Below are positions 1-4,359 of a stretch of DNA of 7,828 nucleotides, one piece after another (position 1 is the first letter of the stretch; each line of letters begins with the position of its first letter). The DNA is taken from the NCBI GenBank assembly GCA_937952875.1, contig CALFDI010000181.1:1-7828 (forward strand), in the 5' to 3' direction. This stretch comes from an uncultured Verrucomicrobiales bacterium. GTDB taxonomy: Bacteria > Verrucomicrobiota > Verrucomicrobiia > Verrucomicrobiales > Akkermansiaceae. The translations under genes were made by a program, and so were the position numbers. A model generated the notes under the pieces. The model saw only the letters and a program-made list of their open reading frames with translations, was not told where the DNA came from and made no database searches.

Positions 1-116
1 CGAAGTCATCTCACACCTGACCGAGGGCGGACTTCGACTTCTGGGTTAATGGTTGAATGGTCATGATGCTTTCGACTCACCAAGGGTCAGGTGTTGAGAT
101 CGACGCCTTGTTGTGC
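1..116 (-). other. attC recombination site of cassette 3 (cut by the window edge)
   Basis: Read on the - strand, the site opens with the core GCACAAC (110-116), followed by AAGGCGT. Further on, GGTCAGGTGT (13-22 on +, read in reverse) pairs with ACACCTGACC from the first arm (+ strand 85-94 region). The far arm ends ...GACTTCG at base 1. In the two complete sites of this window the matching arm continues ACGTTGTGC, so about nine bases, including the second core, should lie just outside the window. The cassette's stop codon (87-89) is inside the site. The call rests on similarity to the other two sites and on position after a cassette gene. If the array continues, another cassette starts immediately to the left. 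Confidence 0.72.
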
Positions 117-482
117 ATTTCGATTTTGGTTGGCAGCTTCTGCTTCTCGTAGATTTGGCAACTTCGGCTCCTCAAGCTCGCCTCGCTCTGGCGACTTGGT
201 TGCTGGACGTATCACAATCCCAGCTATCATCAAGGATCCTCCAATAGCCGTCCAAAGCAGAAGTGGACCAAACCCATGCCAGCCACCGGATTCTCCGCTA
301 CCGTGTCCAGCCGCCATCCCCGAAGCGAACAAACCTGCGAATATGAGAAGCGCTCCGATCAAGAAAAGAGGAACTCCGAGAGCCAAGAATGCCAAACGGG
401 ATCGAAGCCAACCGAACGGCAGTATCGTCAGCAGTCCGAGCGGAATCGCGAGGATAAGGACTGTGCTGGTCGCGTTTGTCAT
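87..482 (-). CDS. Cassette 3: small three-helix membrane protein, function unknown
   Basis: This is a 131-residue protein with no family I recognise. Hydrophobic segments lie at about residues 6-25, 30-56 and 71-92. The loop after the second is glycine- and histidine-rich (GHGSGESGGWHGFG), and a polar, Glu/Lys-rich tail begins near residue 93. It is probably a small integral inner-membrane protein. I chose the ATG at 480-482 because it is the first start after the cassette's 5' core (507-513). The longer reading frame beginning at 542 would start inside the preceding attC. No clear Shine-Dalgarno sequence is visible. The last residues (NAQQGVDLNT) are encoded by the attC itself. The gene runs away from intI, as cassette genes normally do, and would depend on upstream cassettes or Pc for transcription. 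An overlapping + strand frame is long but runs through an attC and looks like a shadow. Confidence 0.65.
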   Translation of the reverse strand: MTNATSTVLILAIPLGLLTILPFGWLRSRLAFLALGVPLFLIGALLIFAGLFASGMAAGHGSGESGGWHGFGPLLLWTAIGGSLMIAGIVIRPATKSPERGELEEPKLPNLREAEAANQNRNAQQGVDLNT

Positions 483-506
483 GGGTATACGGGGCAGAGT
501 ATTTCT

Positions 507-640
507 GCACAACGTTGAAGTGTGGCGGCGTGACCCATTCACACCAATGAAGATTGTATATCAAAACTCTTCCGCCAACGCCAGAAGTCGTTCGGAAACT
601 TTACAGCGGGGTCACGTCAGTCCACCACGTCTTGTTGTGC
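507..640 (-). other. attC recombination site of cassette 2
   Basis: A 134-base imperfect palindrome. On the - strand it begins GCACAAC (634-640), continues AAGACGT, reaches GTGACCC, has a long central loop, returns with GGGTCACG and ends ACTTCAACGTTGTGC. The second core GTTGTGC is at 507-513. The outer 7-base cores are perfectly complementary and the inner GTGACCC/GGGTCAC pair is exact. The two arms differ by a two-base insertion after the first core, the kind of asymmetry attC hairpins use for strand choice. It lies between the stop of the lipoprotein gene (646) and the start of the next cassette gene (482). Cleavage between G and TT puts the cassette boundary between + strand bases 512 and 513. 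Confidence 0.85.
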
Positions 641-645
641 GATTT

Positions 646-981
646 CTATTTCAGGTGATAGGTAGTTAGCAGCTCGGGTGGCTTGGTGTCTGTGTAGACC
701 CGAATCTGATCCTGTGTCTCCTGAATTACAAAACCCGAATCATAGCCCATGGCCAAGTGAGAATAACTTTCAGAGTGAATCTCGGTCCCCGTTGAATCGA
801 GCACATGTAGTGAAAACATCGGAAAGTTCTCGCTATCGAGAACCCACTGTATCCGAAACGTCGCCCCATTCTTAGCCTCATGCGATTCTTCAACACCACT
901 CTCAGAACACGAAGCACAGAGAAACAGTAGCACTGTAGCTATAATAAGCTGCCGAACAGATTGCTGCTTCTTCCATGTCAT
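646..981 (-). CDS. Cassette 2: small putative lipoprotein, function unknown
   Basis: A 111-residue protein beginning MTWKKQQSVRQ, followed by a hydrophobic stretch (about residues 12-22) and a Cys-Ala-Ser-Cys-Ser motif (about 23-27). This looks like a type II signal peptide with lipidation at the second cysteine, although Cys at the -3 position is atypical for a lipobox. The mature part is polar, with alternating short strands (FRIQWVLDS, FSLHVLDSTG, DQIRVYTD), suggesting a small beta-rich periplasmic domain. I chose the ATG at 979-981 because it directly follows the cassette core (987-993). The upstream GTG at 1005 lies inside the previous attC and would spoil the signal peptide. No Shine-Dalgarno sequence is visible. 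The stop is five bases before the cassette's own attC. No known family is recognised. Confidence 0.68.
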   Translation of the reverse strand: MTWKKQQSVRQLIIATVLLFLCASCSESGVEESHEAKNGATFRIQWVLDSENFPMFSLHVLDSTGTEIHSESYSHLAMGYDSGFVIQETQDQIRVYTDTKPPELLTTYHLK

Positions 982-986
982 TTTTG

Positions 987-1112
987 GCACAACGTCGAAG
1001 TCCACACATCCACTACCGAGAGCGCGTGTTCGACGAAGGGGTTGGGGTTCTAAAAATCATAAAACTAAACTACTGAGCGGGTAGTGGATTGTGGTGCGAC
1101 GTCTTGTTCTGC
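987..1112 (-). other. attC recombination site of cassette 1
   Basis: A 126-base imperfect palindrome. On the - strand it starts GCAGAAC (1106-1112), AAGACGTCG, and runs to ATCCACTACC (+ strand 1080-1089). After a loop of about 62 bases it returns with the exact complement GGTAGTGGAT (+ strand 1008-1017) and ends GACTTCGACGTTGTGC, with the second core at 987-993. The stop codon of the cassette gene (1065-1067) lies in the loop. The first core (GCAGAAC) differs by one base from those of the other two sites. It is instead complementary to the GTTCTGC at the attI junction (1465-1471), as expected for the two ends of one cassette. The cassette boundary falls between + strand bases 992 and 993. Confidence 0.85.
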
Positions 1113-1448
1113 ATTAGTGAATTCGGCCTTACGGCCATCCCAAAGAATCGGCTCATCATCCTCACGCTCAAGAAAAACAAGGGACTCTGGCGGCACGTCA
1201 CCTACGGAAACGTCGTTGGGCAACTGGATCACGATTCCGGAACCGCCGCCAAACTTTCTGATGAATTCGAAGTCCTTAATGAATGTCTTCACCGATGACT
1301 CGTCAGGCCGAAGAATCCTGATGGCTTCGCGTCGCTTTACGACTTCAGTAGGCGTAATGCGCCAATCTTCTGGGTCCTGAAGAACGACAATTGTTCCCCT
1401 GCCTTCGATGTTGAAGGTCTCTATCGTCTTGCAGAGGAGCTTGGGCAT
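1065..1448 (-). CDS. Cassette 1 (attI-proximal): soluble protein of unknown function
   Basis: A 127-residue protein with no signal peptide or membrane segment, hence probably cytoplasmic. The N-terminal part has the pattern TFNIEGRGTIVVLQDP (about residues 11-26). Beta-strand-like stretches follow (EAIRILRPD 41-49, SGIVIQLPND 70-79, VGDVPPESLVFLERE 82-96). A GRGT-V-V segment near the start with later strand repeats is reminiscent of the small beta-barrel seen in EF-Tu domain 2-like proteins. That resemblance is weak and I do not claim the function. The C-terminus (about residue 112 on, NAEQDVAPQS...) is encoded by the attC. The ATG at 1446-1448 is the first start after the attI/cassette core at 1465-1471. 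Being first in the array and about 75 bases downstream of the predicted Pc start, it should be the best-expressed cassette. Confidence 0.72.
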   Translation of the reverse strand: MPKLLCKTIETFNIEGRGTIVVLQDPEDWRITPTEVVKRREAIRILRPDESSVKTFIKDFEFIRKFGGGSGIVIQLPNDVSVGDVPPESLVFLEREDDEPILWDGRKAEFTNAEQDVAPQSTTRSVV

Positions 1449-1464
1449 CAGGCTAGTTTCTTTC

Positions 1465-1530
1465 GCAGAACAGTTTTATTAGTGGCACTCAGATAGGAAT
1501 ATCACGTGCCGAATTTCTTATTTCTTTGGC
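1465..1530 (-). other. attI site and first cassette junction
   Basis: On the - strand the sequence AAAACTGTTCTGC holds the 7-base core GTTCTGC (1465-1471), with an AAC immediately before the GTT. This forms a short core-type inverted arrangement. Cassette 1 begins after the G, so the junction is between + strand bases 1470 and 1471. The site lies between the integrase gene and the first cassette, as in other integrons. The right-hand limit given here is only a guess, because attI sites outside the core are not conserved in sequence between integron classes. Confidence 0.65.
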
Positions 1531-1559
1531 TTTATAAGAAGCTTCAAAAGCTTTGTCTA
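1531..1559 (-). promoter_or_regulatory. Predicted cassette promoter Pc
   Basis: On the - strand, TAGACA (1554-1559; 5 of 6 matches to TTGACA) and TATAAA (1531-1536; 5 of 6 to TATAAT) are separated by exactly 17 bases. Transcription would start near 1524 and run leftwards through the attI junction into cassette 1. The spacer carries a direct repeat of AAGCTT (1539-1544 and 1548-1553). Position, direction and spacing all fit a Pc promoter. Whether the host's main sigma factor uses it is inferred. Confidence 0.6.
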
Positions 1560-1732
1560 TAAGCAATTCTCGGCCTTTACCTTATTTAGGATCTTTCGCT
1601 CGATCCCCTTCCTCTAAACAGAGTGTTCCTTATTGGTTAGTATTTTAACGTATTATTTAACCATCCATTTTTCTTAATGTTTCACCTTGCTTAAGGTTAC
1701 AGTTTTTTCTGGACGATACAGTAAACTCATAA

Positions 1733-1743
1733 GAACACTGTTC
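1733..1743. promoter_or_regulatory. Palindrome GAACA-C-TGTTC just upstream of intI
   Basis: An inverted repeat, perfect except for its single central base, ending five bases before the intI ATG. A protein bound here would cover the translation start region. The 1729-1739 stretch also recurs, inverted and with one extra base, at 1621-1632 (ATAAGAACACT versus AGTGTTCCTTAT). The half-sites resemble those of LexA boxes, but the spacing is not that of a known LexA box, so the regulator is unidentified. No convincing -35/-10 pair for intI was found. Confidence 0.3.
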
Positions 1744-1748
1744 AAATT

Positions 1749-3002
1749 ATGAGTATCACAAAAAGAATCAGATGCTGTTGGCGCAAGGATCTCAATGCTT
1801 CTCGCGATCTGACTCCAAGCCAAAAACATGGATTTACAATGCTTCTAAGCTGGTATGAAAACTTTCGTATTCGAAGTGGTCTCAAGGCAGGTCGACATTC
1901 GGCAGTGGTATTCTGGAAGAAGCAAGTTCTGAGCGAAGATACCGAGCGCCAGTCATGGCAACTCAATCAATGGGCTGAGGCAATTTCTTGGTATTTACGA
2001 TGGTTAGAAGCTTGCAAACTCAGAAATGCAGACCACCGGAGTCTCCCCGAAAGAATGAGGCAGGCTGCAGAATCCGTTGCTGTTCGTCGAGGGCTCTCGA
2101 GAAGGACTCGTCAGTGCTACGCTTGCTGGATTGCACGATATGGAGCTTTTGCGGAGACGGCTCGAAATGCCATGAGGCAAGACTGCGCGACGCATTTTCT
2201 TGGATGGCTTGTCGAAGAAAAACACTGCTCTTTTTCCACACAAAAGCAGGCTCTCAATGCTCTCGTTTTTTTCTTCAAGGACGTTTGTGAAGTTGATGAG
2301 GTGCACTTTAATGTCCGATTACGCAAAACTCATCGACAGATTCCGACAGTGCTTTCTCAAGAAGAAATCACAGGTCTTCTAGACGCACTTGAGCAGCGCT
2401 ATCACTTGGCAGCTAGACTACAATATGGCTCGGGGCTACGACTCGGTGAATTAATCAGTCTCCGAGTCAAAGATATTGATCTGCAAAGAGGCGTCGTCAC
2501 CATTCGCAAAGGAAAAGGTGGCAAAGATCGAACCTCGATAATTCCTGCTTCTGTTCGGGATGATTTAACGAATCATCTCATGGCTGTCCGAGCGAGTTGG
2601 GAACGAGACCGAGATCTCAAAAAATCTGGAGTAGCTATACCGGGAGCCTTGGGCCGCAAGTTTTCAAAAGCGGGGAAAGAATGGGAATGGTTTTGGCTCT
2701 TCCCAGCAAGTAGTGAATCAATCGATCCTGATTCAGGCCTGACTCGCCGCCATCATTTACACGAAAAAGTCTTCAATCGGGCGATCAAACGAGCAGCTCA
2801 GCGTGCTGGAATTACGAAACGCGTGAGTAGCCATGCGTTACGACATTCTTTTGCCACCCACCTGCTCGAGAATAAGACAGATTTACGCACGATTCAATCT
2901 CTGCTCGGCCATTCAGATGTGAAGACAACTGAAATTTATACTCATGTCGCTCAAGAAACGAATCAACTTGGAGTTCAAAGCCCTTTAGACGCTATCATAT
3001 AA
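1749..3002 (+). CDS. intI: Integron integrase IntI (tyrosine recombinase), long form
   Basis: It catalyses cassette insertion and excision between attI and attC sites. The 417-residue protein has three parts: an N-terminal extension (about 1-95, with a Trp-rich stretch WQLNQWAEAISWYLRWLEA at 70-88), a SAM-like core-binding domain (about 98-184), and the catalytic domain (about 195-405). The tyrosine-recombinase residues are all present: R231 (GSGLRLGE), the lysine-bearing GKGGKDR hairpin (255-261), H362 and R365 (SHALRHSF), H388 (LLGHSD) and nucleophile Y397 (EIYTHV). The extra segment typical of IntI as opposed to XerC/D is present: IPGALGRKF...GKEWEWFWLFPAS (about 298-321), then the DPDSGLTRRHHL block (326-337). 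Class 1 IntI is 337 residues, so this one is about 80 longer, all at the N-terminus. The gene points away from the cassettes, the standard layout. The ATG at 1749 has no obvious Shine-Dalgarno sequence. The gene appears intact. Confidence 0.95.
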   Translation: MSITKRIRCCWRKDLNASRDLTPSQKHGFTMLLSWYENFRIRSGLKAGRHSAVVFWKKQVLSEDTERQSWQLNQWAEAISWYLRWLEACKLRNADHRSLPERMRQAAESVAVRRGLSRRTRQCYACWIARYGAFAETARNAMRQDCATHFLGWLVEEKHCSFSTQKQALNALVFFFKDVCEVDEVHFNVRLRKTHRQIPTVLSQEEITGLLDALEQRYHLAARLQYGSGLRLGELISLRVKDIDLQRGVVTIRKGKGGKDRTSIIPASVRDDLTNHLMAVRASWERDRDLKKSGVAIPGALGRKFSKAGKEWEWFWLFPASSESIDPDSGLTRRHHLHEKVFNRAIKRAAQRAGITKRVSSHALRHSFATHLLENKTDLRTIQSLLGHSDVKTTEIYTHVAQETNQLGVQSPLDAII

Positions 3003-3105
3003 ACAGAAAGCCCTCGATTCGCTTGCGCTGTCTTCATTCGCTTGAACTCATTCCGGTTCGAACTTGTTCCTTCTCGAGAGTTCAACTCTCTCACCCCTAT
3101 AACGC

Positions 3106-3137
3106 AAAAAGAGCCCGTTGGTTAGAACGGACTCTTT
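3106..3137 (-). terminator. Second (duplicated) intrinsic-terminator-like hairpin
   Basis: On the - strand, AAAGAGTCCGTT, loop CTAACC, AACGGGCTCTTT (3108-3137) folds into a 12-base stem with one T-G wobble, followed by a short T-run (five T at 3106-3110, counting stem bases). It follows the orphan 19-base tRNA-Gly tail at 3147-3165 exactly as the main terminator follows the real tRNA. The other strand would have a C-A mismatch at the wobble position, which argues for the - direction. It may act as a backup terminator for the tRNA transcript or block read-through towards intI. Confidence 0.6.
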
Positions 3138-3249
3138 CTATTGAAATGGAGCGGGTGAAGAGATTGCCTTCGCTTCACTCAGGCTATCTCCGTTGCACTT
3201 CGGTTCGAACTTTTACTGACCGAGAGTTCGAACCTCTTCCCCCGCAAAT

Positions 3250-3283
3250 AAAAAAAAGAGCCCATCTAAAGATGGACTCTTTT
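3250..3283 (-). terminator. Intrinsic terminator of the tRNA-Gly gene
   Basis: On the - strand, AAAAGAGTCCATC, a four-base loop TTTA, and GATGGGCTCTTTT (3254-3283) form a 13-base stem with a single T-G wobble. The run of eight T (3250-3257) partly overlaps the stem's end. It lies five bases beyond the encoded CCA of tRNA-Gly, so it should end that transcript. Confidence 0.85.
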
Positions 3284-3288
3284 AAAAA

Positions 3289-3363
3289 TGGAGCGGGTGA
3301 AGAGATTCGAACTCTCGACATCAACCTTGGCAAGGTTGCGCTCTACCACTGAGCTACACCCGC
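3289..3363 (-). tRNA. tRNA-Gly (anticodon GCC)
   Basis: Read on the - strand the gene starts GCGGGTGTAGCTCAGTGG. The acceptor stem is GCGGGTG paired with CACCCGC. The D-arm is GCTCAGTGGTAGAGC. The anticodon arm is CAACC-TTGCCAA-GGTTG with anticodon GCC, and the T-arm is GAGAG-TTCGAAT-CTCTT. The discriminator base is T and the CCA end is encoded (3289-3291). It decodes GGC and GGU glycine codons. The gene is transcribed divergently from trpC. Its 3' tail is duplicated in the neighbouring repeat zone. Confidence 0.96.
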
Positions 3364-3422
3364 TTTGATTAGCTTATTAACTAGTCTAGCGGCTCCCTTT
3401 CGGGTGCGGCGGGAGAAAAGCT

Positions 3423-3451
3423 AAGATCACCTGCGAGCGCAAGATCTTTTT
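3423..3451 (+). terminator. Hairpin with T-run upstream of trpC
   Basis: AAGATC (3423-3428) pairs with GATCTT (3443-3448). Inside it, TGCG (3432-3435) pairs with CGCA (3438-3441), and five T follow (3447-3451). This has the shape of a + strand intrinsic terminator, but no + strand gene ends nearby except intI, 420 bases away. It may shield trpC from upstream transcription or lie in the trpC leader. The function is uncertain. Confidence 0.35.
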
Positions 3452-3487
3452 GAAGGAAAATGTCTTTTTTCTCTGAAGAATAAAAGA

Positions 3488-3508
3488 ATGGCTTGGATTT
3501 TTCGATAA
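3488..3508 (+). promoter_or_regulatory. Possible short leader reading frame before trpC (MAWIFR)
   Basis: ATG at 3488 opens a six-codon frame, Met-Ala-Trp-Ile-Phe-Arg, ending with TAA at 3506-3508, 20 bases before the trpC start. It has one Trp codon. Classical trp leader peptides carry adjacent Trp codons and are followed by competing hairpins. I see no such hairpin between 3508 and 3529. It may be chance. Confidence 0.15.
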
Positions 3509-3528
3509 TTCGCGGCTTTTTTACCACC

Positions 3529-4317
3529 ATGTCCGACAAGCTAGCTGAGATCATGGCGCATAAGGCAAAGGAAGTAGAAATTCTGCTGCCACGCCTAGAG
3601 AATTTAAAGGCGTCTGCTCTGATGAGAAATGACTTCGGCGGCTTCCGTGCTGCTCTTGATCGTGGTGAAAATCAGTTGGGCGTGATCGCTGAGGTAAAGA
3701 AGGCGTCCCCCTCTGCAGGGATTATAGATCCTAACTTCGATCCTGTGAAGCAGGCCGGCCTTTATCAAGAAGGTGGGGCGTCTTGCATGTCGATTCTGAC
3801 AGATGAGAAATTCTTTAAAGGGTCTTTATCAGATTTCATCAATATCTCGAAGAATGCGAAGATTCCGCTGCTGAGAAAGGACTTCATGATGCACGAGGTG
3901 CAGATCTATGAGGCAGTGGTTACAGGTGCAGACGCGATTCTTCTCATCGTGGCAGCTCTGGATGATGAGACTCTGCGCCGGCTTTACGACTGTGCTAAGA
4001 CGTTCGGCCTAGATGTGCTGGTCGAGACTCACAATTTAGAGGAGCTGGAGCGGGCTATCGATCTCGAGGCGGATCTGATTGGGATCAATAATCGGAATTT
4101 AAAGACATTCGTCACGGATCTCGCTGTGACGGAGACTTTAGCAGAGGAGGTGCCAGACAATGTTCTTCTGGTCTCAGAATCTGGAATTCACTCAACTGAT
4201 GATGCTCAGCGGGCGCTAGACGCGGGGGCAAATGCTGTCTTGATAGGTGAGTCTCTTATGCGGGCTGATATTCCGCAGGAGGCGATACAGGCGTATTTAG
4301 CTCTGGAAGCGAAGTAG
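3529..4317 (+). CDS. trpC: Indole-3-glycerol phosphate synthase
   Basis: A cytoplasmic tryptophan-biosynthesis enzyme that closes CdRP to indole-3-glycerol phosphate, with loss of CO2 and water. The product has 262 residues, a normal length for a single-domain (beta/alpha)8 TrpC without a TrpF fusion. Family active-site residues are present: E55 and K57 (EVKKASPS), K117 (LLRKDF), E166 (VETHN), N187 (GINNRNL), and E217 with S218 (VSESGI). The phosphate-binding GESLMR segment is at 240-245. I chose the ATG at 3529-3531 because the protein then begins MSDKLAEIMAHKAKEVE, the usual TrpC start. An in-frame TTG at 3493 would add 12 unrelated residues. There is no Shine-Dalgarno sequence. A GATAAT at 3504-3509 could be a -10 element, but no good -35 accompanies it. 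No other trp gene is in the window, so trpC is separate from any trp operon here. Confidence 0.96.
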   Translation: MSDKLAEIMAHKAKEVEILLPRLENLKASALMRNDFGGFRAALDRGENQLGVIAEVKKASPSAGIIDPNFDPVKQAGLYQEGGASCMSILTDEKFFKGSLSDFINISKNAKIPLLRKDFMMHEVQIYEAVVTGADAILLIVAALDDETLRRLYDCAKTFGLDVLVETHNLEELERAIDLEADLIGINNRNLKTFVTDLAVTETLAEEVPDNVLLVSESGIHSTDDAQRALDAGANAVLIGESLMRADIPQEAIQAYLALEAK

Positions 4318-4335
4318 AGGGCTTTTTTCCCTCTA
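4315..4335. terminator. Inverted repeat between convergent trpC and khpB
   Basis: TAGAGGG (4315-4321) and CCCTCTA (4329-4335) flank a seven-base loop of C and six T. The repeat overlaps the trpC stop codon and lies in the 42-base gap between two convergent genes, where a shared terminator would be expected. No T-run follows the stem on either strand, so it is not a textbook intrinsic terminator. Confidence 0.4.
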
Positions 4336-4359
4336 CCAGCTAGTGAGTGGAGAGTCGGA

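Larger units (their letters stand above)
3048..3307. repeat. Tandem repeat of tRNA-Gly tail, terminator and inverted T-arm-like sequence
   Basis: The segment holds two diverged units about 142-147 bases apart. Unit 1 runs from about 3053 to 3165 and unit 2 from about 3200 to 3307. Each contains GGTTCGAACTT (3055-3065; 3202-3212), then a + strand sequence like a tRNA T-arm (GAGAGTTCAACTCTCTCACCCC near 3077-3097, written here as two pieces: GAGAGTTCAACTCT and CTCACCCC; GAGAGTTCGAACCTCTT near 3223-3239). After that comes a terminator hairpin sharing AAGAGCCC and GGACTCTTT, and then an identical 21-base block (3145-3165 and 3287-3307). This last block is the 3' end of the tRNA-Gly gene, including CCA, in the - orientation. 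Only the second copy continues into a complete tRNA. The + and - oriented pieces also make a long imperfect palindrome (3151-3165 against 3231-3245, 13 of 15 pairs). No reading frame here looks real. Confidence 0.75.

Noticed and set aside
91..669. A 192-codon open frame on the + strand
   Set aside because: It runs straight through a complete attC, is antisense to the cassette gene, has no recognisable domain and its composition looks like a shadow of the membrane-protein gene.
1084..1380. A + strand frame opposite cassette 1
   Set aside because: It begins inside the attC, lies antisense to a better cassette gene in the expected direction, and shows no domain.
1..1470. CRISPR array or direct-repeat array formed by the recurring GTTGTGC motifs
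   Set aside because: The motifs are about 130 and 360-480 bases apart, are arranged as inverted pairs, and flank genes, which fits attC sites and not CRISPR repeats.
1711..1743. LexA box of the E. coli type (CTG-N10-CAG) or Verrucomicrobia type (TGTTC-N4-GAACA)
   Set aside because: CTG and CAG occur at 1709-1721 with the wrong spacing, and the TGTTC at 1739-1743 is followed by AAATTATGA, not N4-GAACA.
1449..3060. Insertion sequence or prophage around the recombinase
   Set aside because: No transposase, terminal inverted repeats or phage genes are visible, and the IntI-specific insert plus attC sites explain the recombinase.
3023..3352. A 109-codon + strand frame downstream of intI
   Set aside because: It crosses the tRNA-Gly tail repeats, two terminators and most of the tRNA gene, so it is not a plausible protein.
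3493..3528. Longer trpC start at TTG 3493
   Set aside because: The 12 added residues do not resemble the family, and the ATG at 3529 gives the normal TrpC N-terminus.
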